Origin: Erythrobacter sp. SDW2
GTDB taxonomy: Bacteria; Pseudomonadota; Alphaproteobacteria; Sphingomonadales; Sphingomonadaceae
Direction: 5' to 3'
Length of the DNA: 64,000 bases
Assembly (NCBI RefSeq): GCF_021431965.1
Contig: NZ_CP090370.1
Location: forward strand, 2,170,001 to 2,234,000
Part shown: piece after piece, positions 24,647-32,017 of the stretch
Layout: every line of letters begins with the position of its first letter
Position numbering within the stretch: position 1 is the stretch's first letter
The notes under the pieces: model-generated
Told to the model about the DNA's origin: nothing
Databases searched by the model: none
The model's input: the letters and a program-made list of their open reading frames with translations, nothing else
Position numbers and translations under genes: made by a program

Positions 24647-25528
24647 TTGAACCACTATCAGGCCTGCGGTTTCGCCATCAGCGCCGACCTGCCCCTGCCG
24701 ATGATGGCGGTCGGGCAGGCCGAAGGCACACCCCTGGCAATGGTCGCCGGAACGGTGCCGGACAGAGGGGGCGAAGTGATTGGACCATTCACGCGGGCCG
24801 GCACCGACTGGATAGCCTATGCTGTTCCCGGCGTTGCACAGTTCCACGTCACGCCCGATACAATTCGTTGGCAGGCAAGCCCCGGCGTCGATGAAGCGAG
24901 CATCGCGACTTTCCTTCTGAATAGCGCCCTGCCCTGCGCTGCCATGCTCGCAGGGGTTTTGCCGGTTCGAGGGAGCTGCGTCGACCTGGGCGAAAGCGCG
25001 ATCCTGCTTACCGGTGCCCCGGCCGCCGGCAAAAGTGCCGTCGCCGCAGAACTGGTCCGGCGAAAACATTCGCTGATGTCAGACGGTTTCGCTGGTGTCG
25101 AAAGCGATGGCACTGCCGTGGCCGGCGTGCCGAGCCTTACCCTTTCCCGGGATACGGCCGACGCACTGGCGATAGATCTGGCCGACCTTCAACCGACGCG
25201 CCCAGGTCTCGAACGCTATCATTGGCCGCAAGCCCTTCCCGCCCTCCGGAAACCCGTTGGCGGGGTCTACCAGCTCATCGTCCATACCAGCCCCGAGGTA
25301 CGTTTCGCCGACATCCGCGGGGCCGATCGGCTGGCGATGCTGCGCGCCAACTCGTTCCGGCCGCTGGAGCACCAGCGTTTCGGGCTCAACCCCGCCATGC
25401 TGCAAATGGTGGCGGCTCTTTCGGCCAAGGCCCGCTTCCGCCGCGTCTGGCGTCCGGTCAAGGACCTGCCGATTGCAGTGCTCGCCGACCACATCCTTGC
25501 AGATCTCGATCTGGCGGAAGCGCCATGA
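24647..25528 (+). CDS. HprK-like kinase of the lasso operon (probable peptide kinase)
   Basis: A 293-residue protein related to HPr kinase C-terminal domains. Its P-loop is GAPAAGKS (123-130). An acidic segment follows (LMSDGFAG, about 142-150), where HprK relatives usually have two adjacent Asp; one is replaced by Gly here. HprK-like kinases in lasso clusters (such as that for paeninodin) phosphorylate the C-terminal Ser of the precursor. The precursor in this operon does end in Ser. The start is a TTG with AAGG upstream, as no good ATG is available. The stop overlaps the next gene's ATG (ATGA). The role is inference from family and context. Confidence 0.8.
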   Translation: MNHYQACGFAISADLPLPMMAVGQAEGTPLAMVAGTVPDRGGEVIGPFTRAGTDWIAYAVPGVAQFHVTPDTIRWQASPGVDEASIATFLLNSALPCAAMLAGVLPVRGSCVDLGESAILLTGAPAAGKSAVAAELVRRKHSLMSDGFAGVESDGTAVAGVPSLTLSRDTADALAIDLADLQPTRPGLERYHWPQALPALRKPVGGVYQLIVHTSPEVRFADIRGADRLAMLRANSFRPLEHQRFGLNPAMLQMVAALSAKARFRRVWRPVKDLPIAVLADHILADLDLAEAP

Positions 25529-26394
25529 GTTCGAAGATCCACTGGCTCGCGTCCTACCCAAAATCGGGCAACACCTGGCTGCGGCTTGTCCTTTCGCACC
25601 TGATGCGCGAGCCGGCGCAGGAGACCTCGCTCAATGATATCGCCGGCGGGACCATTGCGACCGACCGGATGTGGATCGATCGCGCTTTGGGCTTTCCCAC
25701 CTCTGAACTTCTGCCTGACGAGATCCTCGATCTGCGGCCGGCCGTGTATCGGTGGACCGCCGACAAGGCCGAACGGGCCCAGTTCCACAAGATCCATGAT
25801 GCCTGCTTGTCGGCTGGTGGTGGCGGCTGGCTCCCATCGGTCGAAGCCAGTGGCCCCGGCGTTTACCTCGTGCGCAATCCGCTAGACGTCGCTGTTTCCT
25901 TTGCCAGCCACCTGGGACGGACCATTGACAAGACCATAACGGCGATGGAACCTCCGGGCATGGAGATGGGGCGCAGTCCCCAAGGCGGGATCACCGTTCA
26001 CCTTCCCCACGTCTTGCCGGGCTGGTCCGATCATGTCGTAAGCTGGATCGACAACCCGCACTTCGACATGCTGCTGGTCCGCTACGAGGACATGCTGGCA
26101 CAACCAGCGGAATGGTTCGGCCGGATCGCCCGCCACCTGATGCTCGATGCCGCGGAATCCGATGTGGCACAGGCCATCGAGCAGACCAGGTTCGAGCGCT
26201 TGCAGGAGCAGGAGGCTCAGGAACCGTTCAAGGAGAAGCCGCTGGCGGCCGAACGGTTTTTCCGCAAGGGGATCGCCGGTGACTGGCAGCAAAGCCTCAG
26301 CCCGGCGCAGGTCGAACGAATTGTCGCGACCCATCGCCCGATGATGGAGCGGCTTGGCTATTGCGATGGCAATGGCAAGCCGCAGGTGATGTGA
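25525..26394 (+). CDS. PAPS-dependent sulfotransferase of the lasso operon
   Basis: A 289-residue sulfotransferase. The 5'-phosphosulfate loop is YPKSGNTW (11-18). The 3'-phosphate site is RNPLDVAVS (117-125). A C-terminal RFFRKGIAGDWQQ segment matches the family's KG-x-x-GDW motif that closes over PAPS. It transfers sulfate from PAPS to an acceptor. Its ATG overlaps the kinase stop (ATGA) and its stop overlaps the next start (TGATG), so it is embedded between lasso genes and is probably a tailoring enzyme for the peptide. The acceptor (Tyr, Thr or Ser of the core) is inferred. Confidence 0.88.
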   Translation: MSSKIHWLASYPKSGNTWLRLVLSHLMREPAQETSLNDIAGGTIATDRMWIDRALGFPTSELLPDEILDLRPAVYRWTADKAERAQFHKIHDACLSAGGGGWLPSVEASGPGVYLVRNPLDVAVSFASHLGRTIDKTITAMEPPGMEMGRSPQGGITVHLPHVLPGWSDHVVSWIDNPHFDMLLVRYEDMLAQPAEWFGRIARHLMLDAAESDVAQAIEQTRFERLQEQEAQEPFKEKPLAAERFFRKGIAGDWQQSLSPAQVERIVATHRPMMERLGYCDGNGKPQVM

Positions 26395-26681
26395 TGGGCA
26401 ACGCAGCGCCGCTCCTGTCTCGCAACCCGAAGCTCTCGCCGGTCGAAATGGATGGGCGGCTCGTGATGATGGACAGTGAACGGGGAGTGTACTTCGCGCT
26501 CGATGCTGTCGGCAGTGCCGTTTGGGAGATACTGGAAGAACCCTCGACATTGGAAACGGTCACCAGGCATGTGGCGCGTAGTTTCGATGCGCCCTGCCGC
26601 GAGGAATTACGTCGGGATCTGGAGGAATTCATCGCCGCCTTGATCGACCAAGGGCTGCTGTTGCAAGGGGGGACGGCATGA
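26394..26681 (+). CDS. PqqD-like RiPP recognition protein (lasso B1)
   Basis: A 95-residue PqqD-family protein. It has the typical pattern of an N-terminal beta-hairpin (VEMDGRLVMMDSERGVYFALDAVGSAVWEIL) and a C-terminal helical part (TVTRHVARSFDAPCREELRRDLEEFIAALIDQGLL). PqqD-like proteins bind the leader peptide and deliver it to the modifying enzymes. Here it would be the B1 partner of the adjacent protease. The start at 26394 overlaps the sulfotransferase stop, and its stop region overlaps the B2 start (ATGA). Confidence 0.9.
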   Translation: MGNAAPLLSRNPKLSPVEMDGRLVMMDSERGVYFALDAVGSAVWEILEEPSTLETVTRHVARSFDAPCREELRRDLEEFIAALIDQGLLLQGGTA

Positions 26682-27172
26682 GCGCCCTTCTCCCAACGTT
26701 GCGCCGCAAGCTGGCGGGGTTGCGCGGTTATAGCGCATCAGAGATCACCATGGTCGCGCCATCACTCGTTCTGCTCGGATTGGCACGCCTGGCGATTCTG
26801 TTCCTGCCGTTCCGCTTTTACGCGCGGGTGCTTGGGACGGTAGCGAGTCAGGGGTTGCCGGCTCCGCCGCTTACCGCCGGACTCGACAACAGGGCCCGCT
26901 CCATCGGTCGCAGTGTTCGCGCGACGGCGCGGATAACGCCGTGGAAGTCTGTTTGCCTGCCGCAAGCCATGGTGGCGAGCCTATTGCTGCGAGTCGGGGG
27001 CGTCCCGCATGTCGTGCATTTCGGTCTCGCTCCCGGCGATGCCAAACCGGACGCTGCCCCGATGCAGGCCCACGCGTGGATCGTCGCCGGAAAGCGGATC
27101 GTCACCGGTGCGCCGGTGCTACCCGAATACCGGATCGTTTCCTCCTTCGCCTCGCCTCCGCCTGCCACATGA
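26678..27172 (+). CDS. Lasso peptide leader protease (B2, transglutaminase-like)
   Basis: A 164-residue protein of the lasso B2 family. An N-terminal helical part includes a hydrophobic stretch (LVLLGLARLAILFLP). The Cys protease fold follows: the nucleophile is C93 in SVCLPQAM, and the catalytic His is H132 in QAHAWI. The neighbouring LRVGGVPHVVHFG and the VTGAPV region match the family. It removes the leader so the cyclase can close the ring. ATGA overlaps at both ends bind it to B1 and the cyclase gene in one operon. Confidence 0.9.
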   Translation: MSALLPTLRRKLAGLRGYSASEITMVAPSLVLLGLARLAILFLPFRFYARVLGTVASQGLPAPPLTAGLDNRARSIGRSVRATARITPWKSVCLPQAMVASLLLRVGGVPHVVHFGLAPGDAKPDAAPMQAHAWIVAGKRIVTGAPVLPEYRIVSSFASPPPAT

Positions 27173-29040
27173 TGTTCGGCGGGATAGTCGTACGCCAAGC
27201 CGGGCATGATCCGCGTGAGTGGATTGCGCCGGAGCGGCTGGAAGCGACGCTCGATCCCTATCGCGTCGCCGACCGGACCGGGCACTGGTGCAGCAACACC
27301 GCCTTGCTGGCACAGGCTGCCCGGTGGAACACGCCCGGGAGCTGCCACGCCCAGACACCGGAGCGCTGCGTCGAAACAGGACGGGTTTTGCTTGGCTGGA
27401 TCCGGCTCGATAATCGCAGCGAACTTTGCCGCTCGCTGGGACTCGAAGAACGCGAAACATTGACAGATGGGCTACTGGTCCTCGCCGCGCACCGCCAATG
27501 GGGACGAGATGCAGCCCCGCAACTGCAGGGCGAATTTGGCTTCGCCATTCATGACCCCGCCAGCCAGTCCACCTGGTGCGTGCGCGACATCATGGGCACG
27601 CGGCCGTTCTTCTACTACGCCACGCCTCGCCTGTTTGCTTTTGCCAGCACGGCTGCGGTGTTTCCGGTTCTCAAATGCGAGGACATCGGTCCGTCCGACG
27701 GATGGATGGCCCGCTTCCTGCTCGGCTATTCGCATGATCACATCCGCACTGCCTTCGACGGTGTCTTGCGTCTGCCGCCAGCGCATGACCTGCTTGTCGA
27801 ACGCGGCAGTCTGCCTGAACCGCGCCGATACTTCGCCTTCGAAGATCCGGAACCGGGTATCGGCGAGCCCGATCCGGACCGGGTCGAAGCCTATCGCGCG
27901 GCGCTCGACAGCGCGGTCGCAGGTGCACTGCGCAGCACCTATCCGATCGCCGCCGAATTGTCCGGCGGCCTCGACTCCTCCGCGATCGTCGCCAGCGCCC
28001 GCCTGCTACTGGCCGAAGAGGTGCCGCTGCATACAATCGGACTCGAGATGTACGAGGAGGACAAGGCAGCACAGGCAGCGGTCGTCGCCCACTGCGGCCT
28101 GAAGCACCATCGCGGGATAACGCCCGTGGCCAATGAATGGCACCGCGCTACGCAGGAGCGTGCCAATGCCGCGCTAGGCTTCCCGCTCGAACATCCCAAC
28201 GCTGGATACCATTTCCAGATCTATGAGCATTGCCAGCAGCTCGGCGTGCGCACCCTCCTGTCAGGATTTGGCGGGGACGAGATCGTCACCTCGGGCGGGC
28301 GCGAAGTTTGTGACGAGCTGTTCGCAGCCGGTCGCCTGTCCGACTGGTGGCGGTCGCTGGCCGGTTCCCCGGCATCCCGGGCCAGGCGCGCCGTGCGCTT
28401 CCTGCGCCAAAAGGTCGTTCCTCTTCCCGCTCTCTTGCCGGCCCAGGCCGTGTTTCTTTCCCAGCTCAACGCGACCCCGCTGCGCGACGAGGTCATTGCG
28501 GAGCATGGGTTGGTCGACCTACAGCTGCAGCGGGGTAACATCTTCGTTGGCCAAACGCCGAACGAGACAATCCTGCGCCGGGCCTTCCGCGCCTACGTAT
28601 CGGGTCGGTTCGAATCCTGTTCCGCCGTCGCCGCAACCTATGGCATCGAGTACCGTTGGCCTTTGGTGCAGCGGCAACTGGCCGAGGCGTTTCTGACCGT
28701 CCCTTCGATTGAAAGGCACCGGGTCGGAATCGGTCGCTATCTTCATCGACAGGCCAGCGTCGGTCGCTTGCCGGACAATATCGCCTGGCATGCCAAATCG
28801 ATGGGAGCGGTGAGGCCGGAGGTACATCCGTCGGCAAAATGTCACATCTTGCAAAATATGAGCTTGCTGTCTCCAGCGCTCGCCTATATCCTCGATCCTG
28901 TAAAATATCTCAAACTGGGCGAATCTATTAGTCTGAGGTCGCAACCTGGGGCCCATTTTGGAAGAGTAGGCGCCTATAATTTGGGCCTGGTCCGCAGGAT
29001 TGACTTGTTATCGGACTGGCTCATGTATTTGCGCCCATAG
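27169..29040 (+). CDS. Asparagine synthase-like lasso cyclase (C protein)
   Basis: A 623-residue homologue of class B asparagine synthetase. The N-terminal glutaminase-like half has no Cys2 (it begins MMFGG), so ammonia production is unlikely, as in other lasso C proteins. The C-terminal synthetase half has the ATP-PPi loop SGGLDSS (265-271) and the LSGFGGDEIVTSGG segment. It is expected to adenylate the Asp/Glu side chain and form the isopeptide ring with the core's N-terminus. The start at 27169 overlaps the B2 stop (ATGA). A longer frame to 26941 overlaps B2 and is not used. The precursor gene follows after 14 bases. Confidence 0.9.
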   Translation: MMFGGIVVRQAGHDPREWIAPERLEATLDPYRVADRTGHWCSNTALLAQAARWNTPGSCHAQTPERCVETGRVLLGWIRLDNRSELCRSLGLEERETLTDGLLVLAAHRQWGRDAAPQLQGEFGFAIHDPASQSTWCVRDIMGTRPFFYYATPRLFAFASTAAVFPVLKCEDIGPSDGWMARFLLGYSHDHIRTAFDGVLRLPPAHDLLVERGSLPEPRRYFAFEDPEPGIGEPDPDRVEAYRAALDSAVAGALRSTYPIAAELSGGLDSSAIVASARLLLAEEVPLHTIGLEMYEEDKAAQAAVVAHCGLKHHRGITPVANEWHRATQERANAALGFPLEHPNAGYHFQIYEHCQQLGVRTLLSGFGGDEIVTSGGREVCDELFAAGRLSDWWRSLAGSPASRARRAVRFLRQKVVPLPALLPAQAVFLSQLNATPLRDEVIAEHGLVDLQLQRGNIFVGQTPNETILRRAFRAYVSGRFESCSAVAATYGIEYRWPLVQRQLAEAFLTVPSIERHRVGIGRYLHRQASVGRLPDNIAWHAKSMGAVRPEVHPSAKCHILQNMSLLSPALAYILDPVKYLKLGESISLRSQPGAHFGRVGAYNLGLVRRIDLLSDWLMYLRP

Positions 29041-29054
29041 GCCTTGGGGGATTT

Positions 29055-29207
29055 ATGACCGATAATACCAGCAAAGATGTACCACCGGACGGGGGCAAGC
29101 GGCCCTACAGCAAGCCAGTCCTCCAGCGCATGGACGCCAGCGAGACTGAAACGGGGACCGCTGTCTTCACACAAGAGGTGCTGGTCTACTACACCCCGCC
29201 ATCCTGA
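29055..29207 (+). CDS. Probable lasso peptide precursor
   Basis: A 50-residue ORF, too short for common ORF cut-offs, with a strong ribosome site (GGGGG at 29046-29050) 14 bases after the cyclase stop. The leader contains Y18-x-x-P21-x-L23, the recognition motif of many lasso leaders. The likely core begins at G34 and runs 17 residues (GTAVFTQEVLVYYTPPS). Glu41 is the 8th residue, giving an 8-membered ring, and the C-terminus is Ser50. Most leaders have Thr at -2; here Thr is at -1 and -3 (SETETG), so a start at T33 with a 9-residue ring is an alternative. Tyr-Tyr and Ser50 are candidate tailoring sites. Confidence 0.78.
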   Translation: MTDNTSKDVPPDGGKRPYSKPVLQRMDASETETGTAVFTQEVLVYYTPPS

Positions 29208-29246
29208 ACACATCGACGGTGCAATGGCGCCAACTGCCAAAATCGC

Positions 29247-29284
29247 AAGGGCCCGCAGCCGGATCGGCGCGGGCCCTTTCTTTT
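29247..29284 (+). terminator. Intrinsic terminator of the lasso operon
   Basis: A 10-bp inverted repeat AAGGGCCCGC/GCGGGCCCTT (29247-29256 and 29269-29278) with a 12-base loop, followed by TCTTTT. It lies 39 bases after the precursor stop. Confidence 0.88.
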
Positions 29285-29296
29285 GGCTGAGGTGAT

Positions 29297-29869
29297 TTAG
29301 CTACGGCTCGGATATATGCCGTAGAGCGCGATAATGTAGTTGACCCCGAGATAGGGGTTCACGGCATAGAACGACTGGTTGCCGCCGGCAGGTGTCATGT
29401 CCTGCGACAGGGTGACCGTATTGGCATGCATCAGTATGTCCTGACGCGTGTCGTCCACATCGTGGTAGATGTTGGTCCCTGGAGGCGTGAGCGCAAAGAC
29501 ATTATCCCCCGGCGCGTTCTCGTCCCCTAGCCGAGGTTCGGCATGGACGGACGCAAGGTGGCTATGGGGATGGCTGTGTGTCGGCAAGTTGATCGGGCCG
29601 ACAGCCTCGTATTCCAGCCCACCCTGTTCCCCCAGCCTGACATTGCCGAGGCCTGGTCCCTGCCCGGCATGACGCGGCACGCGGCTGCGGAGATCTGGCA
29701 GGCCGAAGGTGGTCCTGCCATCGCCGCCGAATGTTGTCCCGAGAATCGAGAAAAGCGCCGAATTTTGCGAAATCGGCAACAGCTGGCCCTGACACAGGGC
29801 AAAGTTGCGTGGAGCAAAATCGCCAGCGAACATCTGGATTTCGCCGATGGTTGGTTCTGCGAAGGACAT
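29297..29869 (-). CDS. Phage tail collar domain (MdpB-type) protein, copy 1
   Basis: A 190-residue protein with an N-terminal tail-collar domain (PF07484-like): GEIQMFAGDFAPRNFALCQGQLLPISQNSALFSILGTTFGGDGRTTFGLPDLRSRVP. A His-rich THSHPHSHLAS stretch and a conserved C-terminal block (NAPGDNVFAL, GTNIYHD, DDTRQDILMHANTVTLSQD, AGGNQ) follow, ending in PSRS. Its neighbour is a close paralogue. Such genes are called MdpB or microcystin-dependent protein in many genomes, without clear function. There are no other phage genes nearby. It is convergent with the lasso operon. Confidence 0.9.
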   Translation of the reverse strand: MSFAEPTIGEIQMFAGDFAPRNFALCQGQLLPISQNSALFSILGTTFGGDGRTTFGLPDLRSRVPRHAGQGPGLGNVRLGEQGGLEYEAVGPINLPTHSHPHSHLASVHAEPRLGDENAPGDNVFALTPPGTNIYHDVDDTRQDILMHANTVTLSQDMTPAGGNQSFYAVNPYLGVNYIIALYGIYPSRS

Positions 29870-29881
29870 GGTCGCGCCTCC

Positions 29882-30454
29882 TTAGTTGCGGCTCGGGAAC
29901 ATGCCTTCAAGCGCGATGATGTAATTCACGCCAAGCCACGGATTAAGCACGGTGACGGGCTGGTTACCGCCCGCCACGGTCGAATCTTGCGAGAGGGTGA
30001 CCGTGTTGGCATGCATCAGGATGTCTTGCCGCGTATCGTCAATATCATGATAGATATTGGTTCCTGCAGGAGCCAGGGCAAAGACGTTGTCTCCAGGCGC
30101 ATTCTCGTTCCCCAGCCGCGGTTCCGCATGGACGGAGGCGGTATGCGTATGGGGGTGAGAATGGCTCGGCATGTTGGCCACCGTCAAAGTGACCTGTTCA
30201 ATCCCGCCTGCTTGACCAAGCGCGACGGGGCTCAGGCCCGGACCGGTGCCAGTTCCGCGCGGGGTACGGCTCTGCAGGTCGGGAAGAGCAAAGGTGGTCC
30301 GCCCGTCGCCGCCATAGGTGGTGCCGAGGATGGAAAAGAGAGCGGTGTACTGGCTGATGGAAAGGAGCTGGCCATTGCAAAACGCCCAGCTACGCGGAGC
30401 GAAGTTGCCACCGAACATGGTGATTTCGCCAATTGTAGGATCACTGATCGACAT
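29882..30454 (-). CDS. Phage tail collar domain (MdpB-type) protein, copy 2
   Basis: A second 190-residue tail-collar protein, 12 bases upstream of copy 1 and clearly paralogous: GEITMFGGNFAPRSWAFCNGQLLSIS, LGTTYGGDGRTTFALPDLQSRTPRG, and the same C-terminal block with NAPGDNVFALAPAGTNIYHD. The start at 30454 (MSISDPTIGE) follows GGGAGGG, and the longer frame is rejected because it lacks a ribosome site. The duplication may allow hetero-oligomers or divergent binding. Function is unknown. Confidence 0.9.
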   Translation of the reverse strand: MSISDPTIGEITMFGGNFAPRSWAFCNGQLLSISQYTALFSILGTTYGGDGRTTFALPDLQSRTPRGTGTGPGLSPVALGQAGGIEQVTLTVANMPSHSHPHTHTASVHAEPRLGNENAPGDNVFALAPAGTNIYHDIDDTRQDILMHANTVTLSQDSTVAGGNQPVTVLNPWLGVNYIIALEGMFPSRN

Positions 30455-30536
30455 ATTTGCCCTCCCCGAGAATGCCGGAGAATTCCGGCCTGAGGTGACA
30501 ATTATGAACAGTATGACGTGCCAGAAATAGGACATA

Positions 30537-30571
30537 AGCGCCACGCGGGAAAACAATTCCCGCATGGCGCT
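30537..30571 (-). terminator. Hairpin between the FucP-like transporter and tail-collar genes
   Basis: An inverted repeat AGCGCCA-x-GCGGGAA / TTCCCGC-x-TGGCGCT (30537-30551 and 30557-30571) with a 5-base loop and one mismatch. On the minus strand it lies 18 bases after the transporter stop. The following sequence is TTATGTCC, which is a poor U-tract, so termination efficiency is uncertain. Confidence 0.6.
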
Positions 30572-30589
30572 GCTGTTTCTTCGGTCAAC

Positions 30590-31912
30590 TTACTGGGTTT
30601 GACCGCTGGCGCGGGGAGATCTCGCTACGCCATTCGCAGCCCGACCCGCCGACAGCGCGAAAATCGCCAGCAGCAGATAACAGACAGCCGGCACGATAAA
30701 CGCAAACGCATAACTGGTGGCGTCGGAGACCGCCCCCACCAGCAAGGGCACGAAGGCCCCGCCGATGATGCCCGTGCACAGCAGCCCCGAAGTGGCTTCC
30801 TCGCTGGCGCTCGACCGTTCGAGTGTCAGAGTGAATATTACCGGGAACATGATCGAGTTGAACAGCCCGATCGCCAGGGCGACGTAACCCGAGGTGACGC
30901 CGCCGACCGCAAAGACATAAAGGCACATGGCGCAGGCAATGCCCGTAAATATGGCCAGCAATCGCGAAGCGTTGAAGAAATACAACAGGACCGTCCCCGC
31001 AATCCGGCCGACGAACGCCCCGCCCCAATAGAACGAGACAAGCGCAGCGGCATCCTGCAGCGGCATTCCCCATGTAGCATCGCTGTTGAGGAACAATGCC
31101 ATCTGCGTGCCGATCGCGACTTCGGCGCCGACGTAGAGAAAAATCGCCGCCGCGCCGAGTACTGCCCAGCGCGAGCCGAAGGCGTCACGGATCAGTTCGG
31201 CCATCCCCTTGCCCGACCCGATCGGTGGCGCCGCCGCCGCCACTGTGCGCCGCGCCAGATAGAAGAATGCCAGCAAGGCGATGAGCAAGCCGCAAATCCA
31301 GAAGTATGCCCGGTCGATGCCTCCCAGCGCATTCGCCCGCACTTCGTCGGTCAAGGCAACGCCATCGGCAACTTCGACCCCTGCCAGGAACAGGCTGGCG
31401 CCCAATGCCGGACCGATGATCGTGCCGAAGCTGTTGAAGGTCTGCGACAATGTCAGGCGGAAGTGGCTCTTCTCAGGAGAGCCGAGTGCTGCCGCCAGCG
31501 GGTTGGCCGCAACCTGGAGAATGGTAATCCCGCTCGCGAGCACGAACAGGCCAAACAGAACGAGGTTGTAGTTGGCGATATTGGCCGCGCCCAGCATGAT
31601 CAGGCAGGCGACGACCATCATCGTGAGCGCGGCCAGGATCGAGGGTACCGCCCTCCATTTGGCGATCAGTGCCGCTGCCGGGAAGCTCACCACACCATAG
31701 GCAATGAAGAAGGCGAAAGCGGAAAGCTGCGCCTGCGTGTCGCTGAGTACGAAAATGCCCTTAACCGCCGCCACCAGCGGGTCGATCAGCGAAGTGATGA
31801 AGCCCCAGGCGAAAAACAGCAGGGTAACCGCGAGAAACGCGGCCATGATCGTACCCTTGTTACCCGTGGGTGCCGCGCTTGCGTGAGGCGCGGTGTTCGG
31901 TGCCATTGCCAT
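30590..31912 (-). CDS. FucP/GlcP-type sugar MFS transporter
   Basis: A 440-residue, 12-span MFS transporter of the fucose/glucose/galactose:H+ symporter type. It has TLLFFAWGFITSLIDPLVAAVK in the first span, the typical NYNLVLFGLFVLASGITILQVAANPLAAALG and the SQTFNSFGTIIGPALGASLF segments. The C-terminal half contains GGAFVGRIAGTVLLYFF and GLFNSIMFPVIFTL. It probably imports glucose or a glucose oligomer released by the upstream GH3 enzyme. The start has GGGAGGA upstream. It is the last gene of the glucan locus. The exact sugar is inferred. Confidence 0.9.
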   Translation of the reverse strand: MAMAPNTAPHASAAPTGNKGTIMAAFLAVTLLFFAWGFITSLIDPLVAAVKGIFVLSDTQAQLSAFAFFIAYGVVSFPAAALIAKWRAVPSILAALTMMVVACLIMLGAANIANYNLVLFGLFVLASGITILQVAANPLAAALGSPEKSHFRLTLSQTFNSFGTIIGPALGASLFLAGVEVADGVALTDEVRANALGGIDRAYFWICGLLIALLAFFYLARRTVAAAAPPIGSGKGMAELIRDAFGSRWAVLGAAAIFLYVGAEVAIGTQMALFLNSDATWGMPLQDAAALVSFYWGGAFVGRIAGTVLLYFFNASRLLAIFTGIACAMCLYVFAVGGVTSGYVALAIGLFNSIMFPVIFTLTLERSSASEEATSGLLCTGIIGGAFVPLLVGAVSDATSYAFAFIVPAVCYLLLAIFALSAGRAANGVARSPRASGQTQ

Positions 31913-32017
31913 GAAATCCTCCCAGTTCCGCCTTTTCGGCGGCTATTGCCCAGGCCTAACGCAAAGCTGCGCTCGGTCCATGCGAATTCGAATGCACGAG
32001 CCCCTTACGACCGTGCG

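Noticed and set aside
28607-28620. 14-base match of the tRNA-Pro T-loop region inside the cyclase gene, a possible att site
   Set aside because: It lies inside a conserved part of the cyclase and has no second flank, integrase or truncated tRNA end. It is most likely chance.
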